A program made the position numbers and the translations under genes. From Anthracocystis setariae (Eukaryota; Basidiomycota; Ustilaginomycetes; Ustilaginales; Ustilaginaceae), in contig CAKMXJ010000004.1 of assembly GCA_928724745.1 (NCBI GenBank), forward strand, positions 1,054,001 through 1,118,000: 64,000 nt of DNA. Direction: 5' to 3'. Of this stretch, positions 1-12,390 are shown one piece after another (position 1 is the stretch's first letter; each line of letters starts with the position of its first letter). Below the pieces are notes generated by a model that was not told the origin of the DNA, searched no databases, and saw only the letters and a list, made by a program, of their open reading frames with translations.

Positions 1-97
1 AAAACGCGCACTGATACTGTTCTTGGTGGTGAACGAGACGAGATTAAGGAGGAGCGCTATGGATCGTCTATACACTTGGTGTGCGCATCCATTCCGT

Positions 98-760
98 CTA
101 AGCCCTCTCCTGTTCTGTCAATGTCCTGAGCACTTTGCACGGCGTTCCCGCAGCAACACTCCAATCAGGGATGTGCTTGGTCACCACGCTTCCTGCGCCG
201 ATCGTACATCCGCGTCCGATGTTGACGCCTGCCATGATAATGGTGCCACCGCCCACCCACGTATCTGCGCCGATGCTTACGGCAAGACTCCTTTCGAGCC
301 CTTGCTTCCTCTCGTTTACGCTGACACTGTGGGTAGCACAGTAGATGCTCACATTGGGACCGAACAGCACACCATCGCCCAACGTGACCTCGGAACAGTC
401 CAAGATGGTGGTGTTGTAGTTGGCATAGAAAGCGCCGTCGGGTTTGATGTTGGTGCCGTAGTCGACCCATAGCGGCGGTTCGAATTCGACCTTGTCCACT
501 CGCTCGAGCGGCAGATCGAGCAGTTGAGCCAAGAGCTTCTTGCGTCGGTCCGGTTGGCTGGCAGCATCCAACGGATTGGTGGGATCGGTGCGGTTGTATT
601 CGTTCTGGATGCGACGGGCTCTGAGGCGTGCTAGTGTGAGTTGTTCGCCGTTGGCAAGATACGGGAGACCAACGAGCATCTTTTGCTCTTCGCTCATGCT
701 ATTGGCCTTGTCGCCATATTGTTGGTCGATCGCCTCAAACAGTTTGGATGTACCCGACAT
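98..760 (-). CDS. Maltose/galactoside-type sugar O-acetyltransferase
   Basis: The 220-residue protein transfers acetyl from acetyl-CoA to a sugar hydroxyl; the natural substrate in fungi is not settled. Residues about 22-80 match the N-terminal Mac (maltose acetyltransferase) domain, with the helix around LVGLPY. Residues about 115-210 form a left-handed beta-helix of hexapeptide repeats (for example DGVLFGPNVSIY and IGRGCTIGAGSVV). His144 in the CATHS segment sits where the family's catalytic histidine lies, and Trp168 in TWVGGG is also conserved. Length is slightly above the bacterial enzymes (about 185-205) because of an N-terminal extension. No signal peptide is visible, so it is probably cytosolic. 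The start is the ATG at 760. It is divergent from the tyrosyl-tRNA synthetase gene, 683 bp away. Family call is firm; substrate is unknown. Confidence 0.9.
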   Translation of the reverse strand: MSGTSKLFEAIDQQYGDKANSMSEEQKMLVGLPYLANGEQLTLARLRARRIQNEYNRTDPTNPLDAASQPDRRKKLLAQLLDLPLERVDKVEFEPPLWVDYGTNIKPDGAFYANYNTTILDCSEVTLGDGVLFGPNVSIYCATHSVSVNERKQGLERSLAVSIGADTWVGGGTIIMAGVNIGRGCTIGAGSVVTKHIPDWSVAAGTPCKVLRTLTEQERA

Positions 761-1443
761 CTTGGAAGATGTAGTTTGAAGTTTGGTGGGGAAAAGCTAT
801 GGTCAAGAGTGAGAGCGACTCGATGCTTGTCTACGATAAATACTCTTGCTGGCTTGCAAGAAGGAATGGGATGGCAACAAGGTATGGTGATTGCATCGTG
901 GAGCAGGGCTGGAATTGACCCCGGTTACACCAGGAGCCGGCGTCAACAGGCGGCTAAACGCTGGATGCCAAGCCTTTTGGCTGCAGTTACTGTGACTTGC
1001 TCCGCGCGACGACAGACAGGACCCGGAAGGATGCTACTGTATAAATCACTCGCCCTCCTCTTCTTTCATGGACTACAAGGGAGCGGAAAGCGATGGCCTG
1101 AGCACCCAACTTGCGCGCTCAAACACCGAATCGTCATCGAGAACTGTCACACTCGCCAACCATTACCAATCTGCGTCCACGCCTTGGCTAGGGCTCGGTC
1201 GAGTGGATGGCGCACAGCACTACGACTGAGCTCAGCTTGGGTCAGAGTATGCTTTTGCAAGTGCCAACAAAAGCCGCTTTGGAGAGAAGCATTGTGCAAG
1301 GAATGAACCGGTGCTTGGGATTAGATAATGCTGATTAATCGCGATAACCATCGAGTCAGCCAAAAATGCACCACCGAGCCAAATTCGACCAACTTGGCTT
1401 TCTTCTTGCCATCACCCATCTCAAACGACACACACGTAACACC
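761..1443. promoter_or_regulatory. Divergent intergenic region between acetyltransferase and TyrRS genes
   Basis: 683 bp separate two outward-facing start codons, so both promoters should lie here. A TATA-like TATAAAT is present at 1040-1046 on the plus strand, about 400 bp before the TyrRS start. An in-frame upstream ATG at 1366 would add 26 residues to TyrRS and looks like leader sequence. No gene is recognised here. Confidence 0.4.
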
Positions 1444-2835
1444 ATGTCGTCTCAAGCCAAGCTCTCGGCCGCTGAGCGCTTCAAACTCATCACGCGCGAC
1501 CTTGACGAGGTCCTCGGCGCCGACATCATCAAGGAGATCCTCGAAAAGGATGAGCGTCCGATTTCGGCTTACTGGGGCACCGCTCCCACCGGTCGTCCTC
1601 ACGTTGGTTACCTTGTACCTCTCACCAAGATCGCCGACTTTCTGCGTGCCGGTGTGCAAGTCAAGATCCTGCTTGCGGACATCCATGCATTTTTGGACAA
1701 CCTGAAAGCGCCCATCGAGCTCGTGCGTCATCGTGTCAACTACTACCGTCACGTGCTCACCGCGGTGTTCAAGAGCATCGGCGTACCCACCGATCGTCTC
1801 GTGTTTGTCGTGGGTTCCAGCTATCAGCTTACCGAGGCTTACAATATGGACAACTATCGTCTGTGTGCGAGCGTTACCGAACACGATGCCAAGAAGGCCG
1901 GTGCCGAGGTGGTCAAGCAAGTGGCGTCTCCTCTGCTGTCCGGTTTGCTGTACCCGGGATTGCAGGCGCTCGATGAGCAGTACCTCGGTGTGGATATGCA
2001 ATTCGGAGGCGTCGATCAGCGCAAGATCTTCACGTTCGCCGAACAGTATCTGCCCAAACTCGGTTACAAGAAGCGCGCGCATCTGATGAATGCAATGGTG
2101 CCCGGATTGAAGGGGAGCAAGATGAGCAGCTCCGACAATGCCAGCAAGATCGATTTCCTCGATTCGCCAAACGAGATTCGCAAGAAGATCGCAGATGCCG
2201 TGTGTGCGCCGGGCCAAGTGGAGGGCAATGGCGTGTTGGCGTTTGTTCGTGCGGTTCTGTTGCCGATTGCACGATTGAGGCTCGAGGCCGAGGCGATGGG
2301 CGCTCCAGTGGAGCAAAGTCAGGGGGCTTCCAAGAGTTTTGTCGCTCCAGACGCGCCCAAGGGTAGCATGTTTTCTATTGTGCGTCCCGAAAAGTATGGC
2401 GGCTCACTACACTATTCGACGTACGCCCAACTGGAGGCCGACTACGTCGCCGGCACTATCCATCCGGCCGATCTTAAGAATGCCGTCAGCGAAGCTATCA
2501 GCACGCTCCTGGAACCCGTCCAGAAGCTGTTCGAAACCGACCCCGAGTTCAAGAACGCAAAACAAGACGCTTACCCGCAAGACAACGCGGTGGTTAAGAA
2601 GAAGAAGGAGAAAAAAATCAACCCGCGCTTCGCCCACTGCTACACCAAGGAGGAAGGCGGCACTGCCGAGACCAAGAAAGAGGCCGATGCAAATATGAAG
2701 AGGGAGGAGGAGGCAAAGGCTCAAGCGAAACTCGTCAAGAAACAGCAGGCCGCTTCAAACCAACAGACCGACCAACAGAACGATGCGCTCCTAGACGCCG
2801 CAACCGTCGGTTTGCACAACGCAAACATCGAGTAA
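1444..2835 (+). CDS. TYS1: Cytosolic tyrosyl-tRNA synthetase
   Basis: This class I aminoacyl-tRNA synthetase charges tRNA-Tyr in the cytosol. The 463-residue protein has the HIGH-type motif as HVGY (His53, within PTGRPHVGY) and a clean KMSSS loop at residues 226-230. The tyrosine pocket region around [13 protein letters not shown] is of the eukaryotic/archaeal type. After the catalytic and anticodon-binding domains there is a Lys/Glu-rich tail from about residue 380 (KKKKEKK and an Ala/Glu/Lys coil) that makes it longer than budding-yeast Tys1 (394, from memory). The tail may bind tRNA non-specifically; that is inference. I chose the ATG at 1444 (ACACCATG context, MSSQAKLS start) over the in-frame ATG at 1366, whose extension is not conserved in appearance. 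It converges on MSH1 with 83 bp between stop codons. Confidence 0.95.
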   Translation: MSSQAKLSAAERFKLITRDLDEVLGADIIKEILEKDERPISAYWGTAPTGRPHVGYLVPLTKIADFLRAGVQVKILLADIHAFLDNLKAPIELVRHRVNYYRHVLTAVFKSIGVPTDRLVFVVGSSYQLTEAYNMDNYRLCASVTEHDAKKAGAEVVKQVASPLLSGLLYPGLQALDEQYLGVDMQFGGVDQRKIFTFAEQYLPKLGYKKRAHLMNAMVPGLKGSKMSSSDNASKIDFLDSPNEIRKKIADAVCAPGQVEGNGVLAFVRAVLLPIARLRLEAEAMGAPVEQSQGASKSFVAPDAPKGSMFSIVRPEKYGGSLHYSTYAQLEADYVAGTIHPADLKNAVSEAISTLLEPVQKLFETDPEFKNAKQDAYPQDNAVVKKKKEKKINPRFAHCYTKEEGGTAETKKEADANMKREEEAKAQAKLVKKQQAASNQQTDQQNDALLDAATVGLHNANIE

Positions 2836-2918
2836 AATCCCACCCAGTTTGATCAATATTACCATTTGTTGTTTCGAGCTTGTTTCTCCATTGTTTTGTT
2901 GATGGCAATCGTATCGTG

Positions 2919-5900
2919 TTAGCCTCGACTAGCAGCCTTGGCTTCGAGCTGTGCCAACGTGTGTGCAGCCACCTTGATCGTCTCGTTTGGCAACTTGGCC
3001 AACCTGGCGACTTGAAGTCCGTAACTTTCCCTATTGACGCCCTCCCTCAATTTGTGCGAGTACACGATCTCGCCCTCGCGCTCAATCACTTGGGTCACAT
3101 CTGTAGCGAAGAACCTGACCGCATCCCAGCGATTATCGTCGCCGCCTTGTGAGGCCATGTCGCAGATCTCGTAAAAGTGGGTGGCGAACAGACAGCGTGC
3201 GCCTTTGTGCACCAGCGAGTGGAGCGTGGCGAAGCCGACCGCGATGCCGGTGAGGTTGCTTGTTCCACGACCGATTTCGTCGGCTATGACAAGACTGCGT
3301 CGCGTGGAGCGGTGAAGGATTTCACCCACTTCCGACATTTCCACCATGAATGTGGAGCGGTCGCGGAAGAGGTCGTCGTTGGCGCCGATGCGCGTGAAGA
3401 TGCGATCGACCCAGCCGAGCGTGACCGAGGTGGCGGGCACGAAGCAGCCGGATTGCGCGAGGATGGTGAGTAGCGCGATCGAGCGTAGGAAGGTTGATTT
3501 GCCACCCATATTGGGGCCCGTGATGACGTGCGCCGTGTTGGTGGGTGGGGTGAAGGTGAGTGAATTGGGTGTGAATAGGCGTCCGCGTTCGAGCAGGCCA
3601 AGTTCCACGCTGAGGTGACGTGCGTTGTGGATGGTCATGTTGGTGGAGTCGTCGATGGTGGGCCGAGTGAGGCCGAATTCGTCCGAGGCTTGGGCGAACG
3701 AGAGGAGCACGTCGATTTGGTCCAGCAGTCTGGCATTGCTGCGCAATGGAGCGGCTAGGGTGAGCACTTGCTGTCGTAACGACTCCAGTTCCACCGACTC
3801 GACCGAGGAGATGTCCTTGTTCAAGCGGTCGAGACGGGAACCGAGTGAAGTCCAGTAGGAATTGTAGTACGTGTGCGTGGACCGATTCTTCCCTGCGATA
3901 TGAACGCTAAGATCCTCCTCCTTCTTCCCCTCCGTCGCATCGTCCGGCGGGTGAGGGGGAGACGAGGGTAGAGCCTTTCCACGCGAATGCACGACGTAGC
4001 CTTGCCCCATAACAAAGCGCAACGAGACATGATCACCTCCATACGAGGCCTGGAACTGTTTCTCCAACCGAAAGATGCTTCGTCGCAACGCAGTATGTGT
4101 GCGCGTCAGCGACGTGAGCACCTTGGAAGACGCAGGTCGGATCAGATGTTCAAAGGCCTCCCCCCACAACCCCTGCGCCACATCCACTTCGGACACAGCG
4201 TCCTTCTTCCCCTTCTTCGTCTTGCCCCCCGTCGAGGCGAGATTTCGAACCACACTGGTTGCACCGACCCCATACTGCGCTCCGGCAGCCACGCCCTCGA
4301 CCTCATTCATCATCTCCTCCTGCCTCTCCAACCGCGCGGCTATCACCTTCTCATCGATCGCACTCCCCAGCTTCCCCGCCAACTCAGTCAAATCACAAAA
4401 CCGCCCAACCAACTCACGCAACACCTCGACCTCCTTCTCACTCCCCGCCTTATCCTGCAGATACGCCACCTCGCTCTCGATCAACGCCTTGACGCGATCG
4501 CCCGCATGCACCGCGTCGCGGATCTCAAGCAGATCCTGCTCGTCGCCTCGTCGCGTCGCGAGCTTCTGCAGCATGCGGCTCACATCCCCCGCGCCAGTGC
4601 GCAAGGTGGTGCGGAGATCCTCGCGCAGCTCGCGACGTTTCAGGAAGAGTTCGACGAGGTCGAGACGCGAGTTGATGGTGTCGACCGAGGTGGACGGGTT
4701 GCAGAGCCATTGCGAGAGGAGACGTGTGCCGCCTTTGGTGACGGTGCGACGGAGGGTGGAGATGAGCGAGCCGCGCAGGCTGCCCTCGCGCGAGGTTTGT
4801 TTGATCTCGAGTGCGGAGAGGGTGTGTGCGTCGATCTGCATGGTGGATTCTAGGGGGGAGCGCGTGGGGCGTGTGAGTGCGAGTGGGTCGGTTTGATCCA
4901 ACAGTCGAGTACGCAGGTAGGCGAGGAGGAGGGAGACCGAGGCGTTTTCGACTGGATCGAGCGTGCTGGCGGTTTCTTTCAGTATTTGGTCAGGAATCGT
5001 CGATTCGGTCGAGGGGATGTCAGAGGTAGGGATGGTCTCGGGAGGGTGAAAGTAGGAGATGTAGACGCTCGGGTCTGTGACCAGCTCCCTGATATCCAAA
5101 TCGATCCTACTTTCTGGATCCAACATCTCTTGATCTTGCCCTTGATCTCTGGCCTGAATCGTCGAGCAATCGATCACCACCTCTCTCGGTGCGATCCTTG
5201 CGATCTCATCGCGAACACTCTCCACATCCACCACGACCCCCGTCACGAAATCCGCCGTTCCCACATCCAACCACGCCAACCCCCACCTGCCCTCCTTATG
5301 ACTGATCCCCAGGATAAAATTGTTGCGGAACGCATCGACAAACTTCTCATCGATCAGCGTTCCGGGACTAACCACCCTTGTGACTCGTCTTGAGATTTCG
5401 ATGGCTCCGGCCTCGAGCTCCTTTCTGTGTTCCTCGCTGATCGCAACGAGGAGGTTGTGGTCCTGGACGAGGATCTTGAGGTACTTTTCGAGTTGGAAGA
5501 TGGGAAACCCTGCCATAGGGACGGACTGATTCGCCCAGCGACGTGTGGCGAGTTTAATCCCCAGCAGAGATGCCAGCTGTGGTGCTTGGGAGAAGTACGA
5601 TTCGTAGAAACCACCCACTCGCGTTAGCAGGATCGTTGAGGGGAACCTAGCCAGATCGGCCAGCACCGATTGGGCGAGTGGCGGCCAATTTGGTTCCTCG
5701 CTTTCTGCATCCTTGGAAGGCTTGGGACTTTTCCGCGACGAGGAGCGAGAAGAGCGGCGGACAGGATGCGGAGTGATGGGCTCGAGTGGCGGCACAGGCT
5801 CGCCATCCGCACCAACCACTTGACCAGCCAGACTCTCGTAATCCACCGTCGTCCGCCGCCTACCCCATCGACCTGCTGTAGAATTGAAGCCCCGAGTAAC

Positions 5901-5981
5901 AACAGCCAAGCGTCGTGGTGGAGCTTTCCCAGCTATCGCCGATCCCGCGTGGCCAGCGCCAACCAAGCCTCGCATCATCAT
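2919..5981 (-). CDS. MSH1: Mitochondrial DNA mismatch-repair MutS homologue (MSH1 type)
   Basis: The 1020-residue MutS protein should recognise mismatches in mitochondrial DNA. The first 50 residues are basic and Ser/Ala-rich with few acids ([13 protein letters not shown]...), as expected for a matrix presequence. Domain I carries the mismatch-contacting motif GGFYESYF. The C-terminal ATPase has a Walker A at about 822-829 (GPNMGGKST, Lys828) and a Walker B/signature ADEIGRGTS. Lever and clamp helices lie between. The open frame extends upstream to 6113, but that start is GTG and the extension translates a CA microsatellite into repeated Val-Cys, so I use the first ATG at 5981. It is a single exon. 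MSH1 is preferred over nuclear MSH2-MSH6 because of the presequence and the absence of a PIP-box or PWWP region. Confidence 0.92.
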   Translation of the reverse strand: MMMRGLVGAGHAGSAIAGKAPPRRLAVVTRGFNSTAGRWGRRRTTVDYESLAGQVVGADGEPVPPLEPITPHPVRRSSRSSSRKSPKPSKDAESEEPNWPPLAQSVLADLARFPSTILLTRVGGFYESYFSQAPQLASLLGIKLATRRWANQSVPMAGFPIFQLEKYLKILVQDHNLLVAISEEHRKELEAGAIEISRRVTRVVSPGTLIDEKFVDAFRNNFILGISHKEGRWGLAWLDVGTADFVTGVVVDVESVRDEIARIAPREVVIDCSTIQARDQGQDQEMLDPESRIDLDIRELVTDPSVYISYFHPPETIPTSDIPSTESTIPDQILKETASTLDPVENASVSLLLAYLRTRLLDQTDPLALTRPTRSPLESTMQIDAHTLSALEIKQTSREGSLRGSLISTLRRTVTKGGTRLLSQWLCNPSTSVDTINSRLDLVELFLKRRELREDLRTTLRTGAGDVSRMLQKLATRRGDEQDLLEIRDAVHAGDRVKALIESEVAYLQDKAGSEKEVEVLRELVGRFCDLTELAGKLGSAIDEKVIAARLERQEEMMNEVEGVAAGAQYGVGATSVVRNLASTGGKTKKGKKDAVSEVDVAQGLWGEAFEHLIRPASSKVLTSLTRTHTALRRSIFRLEKQFQASYGGDHVSLRFVMGQGYVVHSRGKALPSSPPHPPDDATEGKKEEDLSVHIAGKNRSTHTYYNSYWTSLGSRLDRLNKDISSVESVELESLRQQVLTLAAPLRSNARLLDQIDVLLSFAQASDEFGLTRPTIDDSTNMTIHNARHLSVELGLLERGRLFTPNSLTFTPPTNTAHVITGPNMGGKSTFLRSIALLTILAQSGCFVPATSVTLGWVDRIFTRIGANDDLFRDRSTFMVEMSEVGEILHRSTRRSLVIADEIGRGTSNLTGIAVGFATLHSLVHKGARCLFATHFYEICDMASQGGDDNRWDAVRFFATDVTQVIEREGEIVYSHKLREGVNRESYGLQVARLAKLPNETIKVAAHTLAQLEAKAASRG

Positions 5982-6047
5982 GTGAGAACGCCACCGAATA
6001 TTGTCGTCGTGTCTAAGAAGAAACCAACCCTTCTTCCAAAAACCCGC

Positions 6048-6078
<31 letters not shown>

Positions 6079-6290
6079 CACCAAATCTGCTGGACCCTGA
6101 ATCGCGCCCACACAACAATTACCCACGGTCTACGCCGACTCAGCTTGCTAAGCTATAGGCTCACACAACCCTTCTCGTTACGCTCACCACATCACACAGA
6201 CACACGTATATATGCTCAGCAATGTTATCTGTACAGTACACAGTTTGAACGCACTCCATCCTCATAAAATTGCCAGCCTTACATGCGCAC
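5982..6290. repeat. MSH1 upstream region with (CA)14 microsatellite
   Basis: 309 bp lie between the MSH1 start and the 3' end of the WDR48-like gene. A dinucleotide run of about 14 CA units occupies 6051-6078, only 70-98 bp upstream of the MSH1 ATG, so it is probably in the leader or core promoter. No gene was seen. Confidence 0.75.
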
Positions 6291-9200
6291 CTACTCGATC
6301 ACCTTTCTCCTATACTCGAGCCTGATATCGCCTGAACTCCTCCACACAAACCTCTGGCACTGCGCTAGCGTGATCTCGTTCTTGAGCACCACGTCATTGC
6401 ATAGGATCTCGATCATCTCGTGCGGAGCCAATCCCTCGTCTCTCTCCTCCTGCTCCTCTTTCTCCGCCTCCACTTCCCGATCTTGCAACTTGGGCGATGC
6501 GGGTGTCATGGCCCCCACCACACCCGCCGACACAGTCCTCCTATCCACACTCGATCTCCTGCTCGCATTGATACTGGCTGCTCTTGACCCGGCGCCTGCC
6601 AGCTCCAACTTCTCGGCCACATATCCACACGCTTTCTTGATCCTCAAACATCTCGTTGCTGTCAACCGCGCATTTCCGGTCGGCATTTCCGGCATGGGTT
6701 GCACCGAGCCCAAATCGTATCCGCCGAAGCCGTCCGACTTGGCTTCGGCCGGCTTCCACGGCGTCAGCGTAAAGCTCAACTTGACCGGGTCGCGCGGGTT
6801 GACGTGGTCGTTGAGCAGACAGTCGAGCAGCCACATGGGCGCAGTCTTTTCCAGCACCTCCGTATCCTCGCCCGTGCAGCTCACCAGCCCGCGATACACC
6901 GCCTCCCACGAACCTGCGTCGGCGGACGATTGCGAGATAATGACAGCCGTATCGCCGGCAAGAGGCAGCTTGGGTATATCGGACAGCGACACGGGCGTGA
7001 GCGCCTTGTTGAACAGTTGCTCTAGCATCTCAGCGTGAGTCAAGATCTTGCTTTCGTCCTCAGCGGCAGCAGAGGTGGCTGCGGCAGCTTCGCGAGCTTT
7101 ACGCGCCGCTTCTTCGGCCGAATCTTCCTTGTCGTTCTTGTCCGCTTTGTTCTTGCCAAAGCGGAACTTGTTCATGAAGCCGCTTCCAACACCGTTGCCA
7201 TTACCAACACCAGGGGTCACAGCAGTATTGCCATTGATCTCATCACCCGTGGCTGTCGAGCCTTCCCTTCTCCCACCTGGCGTCACGAGGCCTCGGCCTG
7301 CAGCCATTGAAGGCGTCGACCCTTTGGCCGAAAAGTAGTCTCCGGGCGTTTGCGTCGCTGTCAGAGTCGAAGAGGTGGGCAGAGCCGAGCTAGCCCCATC
7401 TCCGCCAGCCTTTTGCGTCGGCGCAAGCAAAGGCATCAGCGGACCCGGGGTCAGAGCTGGCGTCTTGGCCGGAGTTGCGAGCCCCATCGTCATTCCCGGC
7501 GTAAAGGGTCCATTCCTCGGCGCACGCGCAATCTTGTCCCACGCCGGCGTCTCTGGAGGTAACGGCGTACTCGCTTCGTTGGTCGCCGTGATTCGCATGC
7601 GACTTTCGGCGTCCACAAACCCTGCAAACAAGTTTCGAAGCAGCCAACGCGCCACCTGACCTCGCTGATCTTCCTTGAAATTGGCCAGGTCCACACAATC
7701 GGCAAACTCGTCCACGTAGAACTCGGCCTCAAAGCAGCGCGGCTCTTCGATGTGAACGGTCAGCGCTCCACTTCGCGTCTCGGCCGAGCACCACAGCGGC
7801 GTAACTCCCTGGCCCTCAATGCGCTCCTTGACCACCTCGAGCGTGTCGCCAGGAGTCTGCTCGGGTCGCCAATTCCTCATGAACGTGTACGGGATGAGGT
7901 TGGACTCGAGCGCTGCTTGCTCGACTTCTTCACGGTCAAAGTCGCCGATGCAGACACCTTTGACAATATCCCAAAGCATGACCGAACCGGTGCTATCGAT
8001 TGTGATGACGTGTCGGCGGTCATTGAGCATGGAAGATCGGATCAGACCATGCGAGCCTCGGATGATCGCATCTGGCTTCTGCCTCAGCGGCGTAGCCTCT
8101 TCGGCAAGCTCGCGATCTTCAAAGTCGAGTCGAGCCTGGTAAGCTACATCGTCCTCATCGTCGATAGATGCTTCCGCCTGCTCATCCACGCGCATCTTGG
8201 CCATCTTGGTTGCGACGAGGGAGGTATCGGTCTCGGATCCACTCTCCCAGGACTTGCCCAGCCCCTCTGGCTCGAAGGTCTGGTCCGTTGCGGCGAAGCG
8301 GAGACTAGCGGATCGTGTGCTGGCCGGACGCTGAGGCATGTCCATCGCCTGCACGTTGGCCAGCTGAGGATTCACCGCCGAAACGACGGGCGATCGAGTC
8401 GGATTGGTCGAGATCATGATGCTAGATTGGTCCATCGATACGCGGCTGGCAATGGATCGAAGCGGGGCGGTGCTGCTGAAGATGGAATCTTCTCCGTGGT
8501 TGCGTGGGTCGCGCATGCTGACGCTGCCCAGACCAATCTTGTCGCCGTACGGGTCGCTGATGGGTGCCAGGCTGACGAGGCTGTCGAAGGGAATGCCGTG
8601 CAGGGTGGCTGCTAGCGGAGTGCCTGCTGGCGGTAGATCCATACCAGTCTGGAGAGCAGACAGCGTCGATGAAGCCGCAACACTAGTGGCTGCGTTCGGA
8701 CCTCGGTGAGCCGATCCAGGCGCGGGCTCGACAAAGGTGACCGAAGGCTGGTGCGAAAGACGGGACGAGTCCGGGGAACGACCGGTCTCGATGCTCTGAC
8801 GATGCAGACTGGGGCTGCCGAACGAGTTGCGGTGATGAAGACCGTGGGGTCGATGCCCGCCCATCGGATAGATGGCCTCGCGCTCAGAGCGACGAGGCAC
8901 GTCTCTCCAGCGATTGATGCTGGTCTGACCGGTAGCCGTCCAGAAGTAGGTGTCGTCCAGAGCCACGATCTTCTGGATCCCCGACTTGGCATCCCGCCTA
9001 TGGAGATCCGGATGGTGGTGCGGGATCTCTTCATCTTTGCTGCTGTGATCGTCTTGCTCACTTGCGGGATCTCGCTCTTGGCAGAGAACGACACACTCGC
9101 CTTCCGAGACCTCTGCACAGCGCTCCCAATCCACCTTGCATACGTAGCCTTGGCGGTCGCCAGAGTAGAAGACATCGAGGGTGGGATGATCGGAGAAAAG

Positions 9201-10445
9201 CGACCAAACCGAGTCAGCATGGTGAGTGAAGGTATGAAGACACCTCTGCTCGCCCAACGACCAGAGACGTACGGTGGAATCAGCGCTACCGGAAAGCAGG
9301 AAGCGGCCATCCTCGCTGACCAGCACAGCTCTGACGTTGTCCGTGTGACCGACAAGCTCGGCACACTTTTTGCCGCTGCGAGGATCCCAAACTTTGACGT
9401 GCTGCTCGGACACGCCAGCTGCGATCACTGAACCACTCGGATTGACGCTCAAGGCGTAGACCGAGGCTTTGACCACCTTGTCATCGAGCTCGAGCATGGG
9501 CGTGGCTCTGGATTCGCGAATGTCCCATACCTTGATGCACTTGTCAAAGCCACCACTCGCCACGTAGCCGGCATCGGCGGCCTGTGCGAGCGCCTTGACG
9601 TAGTCTTTGTGCGTGCCGAGAATGTGCGGACTGAGGCTGAGTGCAGGTTCGTGCGGGTTCCAGGCTTTGACGGTGCGATCGGACGAGGCCGAGATGAGGG
9701 TCTGGTTGTGGTTGCAGAGGATGATGTCGTTGATCCAGTCGGTATGCGACTGGACGCATTGGCGGAAGCGCGTTCGCTTCGCCCGATGAGCACGGAGAGG
9801 ATCGGCTTGCCAGTAGGTGAGCAAGTCGGCACCGTTGCTGGTACTGGGGTCGGGCAGAGCAGAAGTGTGGCCAAGAAGGCTAGTTGACTCGTCGTGGATG
9901 TATGACCACGAGCTGCCATCGTCATCACCGTGGATGCGCTGCGCCGTTCTCTTGCGCATGGGCAGACCGAGCTGCCAAGCGCCTACGAGACCGTCTCGAC
10001 CACCGGTGTAGAGAATGCCTGCGGGTACAGGTTGAGGCTCATGGTCATTGTGGTCGCTGCCATTGTCATGGTGGTGATCCACATCGGATTCATCGTCGGT
10101 GTCATGCTCCGAGCCAGCTAGGATGCAGGTGGTGGCATCGATGGCGAGCGACGAAACGGCGAGAGAATGCTGCGGGTGACTGGAAAGGGGCGCATTGGAC
10201 TGGGTGGAGCGACTAGATGAAGAGGCGTGCGAGGAAGCAAGCGAATTAGTCGACGATGAAGCATTGTTGCTGCGCCACAACTTGGATGGAGGGATGAGGA
10301 GCGGGCCCGTGTTGTAGGCGCGATTAGCTCCAAGTGGAGGCAGACCAAAGGTGCTTGGTGGTGAGCGACAAGGCGGGAGGACGTAAGAGACCCTCTTGGT
10401 GGTTGGAGTGGATTCGGTGTCCATCTTTGCGAGTTCGATTGCCAT
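6291..10445 (-). CDS. WDR48/UAF1-type WD40 protein, deubiquitinase cofactor
   Basis: The 1384-residue protein opens with RVSYVLP, the segment that precedes the propeller in human WDR48/UAF1. At least six WD repeats follow at about residues 130-440, for example [21 protein letters not shown] ending in VRLW. The long middle part is low-complexity Ser/Thr/Pro. The C-terminal third (from about 870, starting near [15 protein letters not shown]) matches the ubiquitin-like DUF3337 region that ends WDR48 and yeast Duf1, finishing with [16 protein letters not shown]. In animals and fission yeast this family activates USP1/USP12/USP46-type ubiquitin proteases in DNA repair and endocytosis; that role is inferred here. 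An Ala/Glu/Lys coil lies near 1150-1190. It is a single exon with the start at the ATG at 10445; a second in-frame ATG lies seven codons later. Confidence 0.88.
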   Translation of the reverse strand: MAIELAKMDTESTPTTKRVSYVLPPCRSPPSTFGLPPLGANRAYNTGPLLIPPSKLWRSNNASSSTNSLASSHASSSSRSTQSNAPLSSHPQHSLAVSSLAIDATTCILAGSEHDTDDESDVDHHHDNGSDHNDHEPQPVPAGILYTGGRDGLVGAWQLGLPMRKRTAQRIHGDDDGSSWSYIHDESTSLLGHTSALPDPSTSNGADLLTYWQADPLRAHRAKRTRFRQCVQSHTDWINDIILCNHNQTLISASSDRTVKAWNPHEPALSLSPHILGTHKDYVKALAQAADAGYVASGGFDKCIKVWDIRESRATPMLELDDKVVKASVYALSVNPSGSVIAAGVSEQHVKVWDPRSGKKCAELVGHTDNVRAVLVSEDGRFLLSGSADSTVRLWSLGEQRCLHTFTHHADSVWSLFSDHPTLDVFYSGDRQGYVCKVDWERCAEVSEGECVVLCQERDPASEQDDHSSKDEEIPHHHPDLHRRDAKSGIQKIVALDDTYFWTATGQTSINRWRDVPRRSEREAIYPMGGHRPHGLHHRNSFGSPSLHRQSIETGRSPDSSRLSHQPSVTFVEPAPGSAHRGPNAATSVAASSTLSALQTGMDLPPAGTPLAATLHGIPFDSLVSLAPISDPYGDKIGLGSVSMRDPRNHGEDSIFSSTAPLRSIASRVSMDQSSIMISTNPTRSPVVSAVNPQLANVQAMDMPQRPASTRSASLRFAATDQTFEPEGLGKSWESGSETDTSLVATKMAKMRVDEQAEASIDDEDDVAYQARLDFEDRELAEEATPLRQKPDAIIRGSHGLIRSSMLNDRRHVITIDSTGSVMLWDIVKGVCIGDFDREEVEQAALESNLIPYTFMRNWRPEQTPGDTLEVVKERIEGQGVTPLWCSAETRSGALTVHIEEPRCFEAEFYVDEFADCVDLANFKEDQRGQVARWLLRNLFAGFVDAESRMRITATNEASTPLPPETPAWDKIARAPRNGPFTPGMTMGLATPAKTPALTPGPLMPLLAPTQKAGGDGASSALPTSSTLTATQTPGDYFSAKGSTPSMAAGRGLVTPGGRREGSTATGDEINGNTAVTPGVGNGNGVGSGFMNKFRFGKNKADKNDKEDSAEEAARKAREAAAATSAAAEDESKILTHAEMLEQLFNKALTPVSLSDIPKLPLAGDTAVIISQSSADAGSWEAVYRGLVSCTGEDTEVLEKTAPMWLLDCLLNDHVNPRDPVKLSFTLTPWKPAEAKSDGFGGYDLGSVQPMPEMPTGNARLTATRCLRIKKACGYVAEKLELAGAGSRAASINASRRSSVDRRTVSAGVVGAMTPASPKLQDREVEAEKEEQEERDEGLAPHEMIEILCNDVVLKNEITLAQCQRFVWRSSGDIRLEYRRKVIE

Positions 10446-12390
10446 TGCAGGCGAGCGTTATGGCCTCTGCTTTGGCGAACCGAGTATGGCTTGGCTTGGC
10501 TTTCGAACGCTGTGTTGCTTTTCTCCAGACTGTGCTGATGGATGGCACTGTTTCGGATCAGAGGACCGTGAAGCTATTGGAGATGCATGTTCGGTCCGTG
10601 CTGTAAAATCAGCTCGAGTGTTTTGATGGTTGGATCGTCGTTGATGCGGATCGTGAAGCCAGGAGCGGGAGATGGGGCAAGATCTCGATGTGGGATGATC
10701 TTGGGCAGGGCCTGGCCAATGGTGTCTCGGTGTCTCCCTGCTGCACTGGGTTGTGGCTTGGGAGGAGGATGATGGAGATCAAGCAACGCAGATAAGGCGG
10801 CGGCCAGAGGAACAAAAGAGGTGATAGGGAAAGCTAGCTTGTTGCCAGGAGATATGGATGAAAGACTCACACTCTGTTGTTTGTCGGCCGTGGAGGTTCC
10901 GACTGCAGTATCAGCCTTTGGCTTGAGAAAATTGAGCTTACACCTGCACTCTTTTAGGCTTACGGGACTACAGTAGTCAGCTAGCGCTCCACGGACCGCC
11001 CGGGCGCGTCGTCGGTCACAACGCACAGACACGCTGTAGCTGTTGCTGCAGCACAGCGCAGCGCAGTGTAACAAAGTACCTAACATTGGAGCGAGATGCG
11101 CATGCGGGATCGACAGCAAAAATTGTCGCATCAGGGTGCAGCAAGCAGCCATCTTGAGATTCTTGAAAATGTAACACAGAAACCGGGCTGGAGACAGTAC
11201 TCAAGATAAGAAACCATCGGTGCCGCAGAAGCACATCACAATACAGATCACTGCCGATGGCGCTGGATGGATGAGCTGCGAGCTAGCATCTCCAAGGCTT
11301 TAGTCGACACTTCTATTGCAACTGACCACGATCTGTTGGGGCGATCATCTGCAGGCACCAGGGTCAGTTGAGCTGATTTTGTTCTGCCGATCTCTTGGTA
11401 CAGTAATATACAGTACTGTCGAATTGCGGCAACATGCAAGCTAGATAGATGCCGAAAGGATGTCAGAAGTCGGGATCCAGACGACCATTCTGTAAACATC
11501 ACAGCAACACAACACAACACAATACAGTGCAGTACAGTATAGCTCTTCATGCAAGGATCAGCCGGTGGCAGAACTGACACGCTCCTTTTTTTTTTTTGCA
11601 TGTGCTGCGCCTCGGACCCATCCGACCTCCTATCTCACGCTATCGGATTGCGACGTAGGATCGTGCGATGCTGTCGGCTACATCCCGACCATCCTCTTGC
11701 AGCGCTTCCACTACACTAACTGTACTTGCACTGTGGATAGCGGCCAACAGGGTGCGAGTGAGGATCGGAGGGCAAACGTTTCTCCTCTGCGCGCGCACGC
11801 AGGGCATGTGCCGAACAAGCGAGCAGCTTCGATTTGCACAAAAAGAGTGATGATTGCATCCCCACCTTTCCCCTCATCCTTTGCTTCCTTGCTTGGCTTC
11901 TCTCCCACTCCCCACTCCCCGCTCCCCGCTCCAACTGTGTGCAAATCACGGTGAATTTTGGCAACAAATGCTTCTCGGCTAAGATTTCCAGGGTGGGTGG
12001 TTGGTAGTTGGCGAGAGACTTGGGCACTGAACTGAACTGAACTGAACTGAACTGAATCGCTAAGAAACTTGGCGCGTGTGTTTCTTTTTTTCTTTTTTTT
12101 TCCCCTCGAAATGCCGGCGTGTTGCATGCTGAATGTACGCTGTTGTTGTTGTTGAGATTTCTTCTTCTTCTTGTTTGCTAGCGGCGGAGAGGCTGGGGCT
12201 CTGCAGTTTCAGGGAAGGCTGGCTATGGTGGTGGTTTGAACCTTGGTGTTGAAAGCCGAACCCCAACCACCTCTCTCCCTTCGCTTGCTCGCCATCGTTG
12301 TCACCACCACCATCAACTCTATCCGCACCTACACACCGTTCCTTGGAATTCACACTCTCTACACACAGTCTCTTGTCATCGCAATCGACC
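10446..12390. other. 1.9 kb intergenic region with simple repeats
   Basis: This separates the divergent WDR48-like gene and the small Cys-rich gene, so it should hold both promoters. It contains CAGTA/ACAAC-rich stretches near 11400-11540, a T run at about 11586-11597, six perfect ACTGA units at 12026-12055 and T-rich tracts just after them. A 193-codon minus-strand frame (10574-11152) starts with ATG but shows no domain, so I did not call it a gene. Confidence 0.5.

Noticed and set aside
10574..11152. 192-residue minus-strand frame with an ATG start
   Set aside because: It lies upstream of the WDR48-like gene, shows no domain, and no splice join to the next gene is needed. It may be leader or chance; it could be revisited with RNA data.
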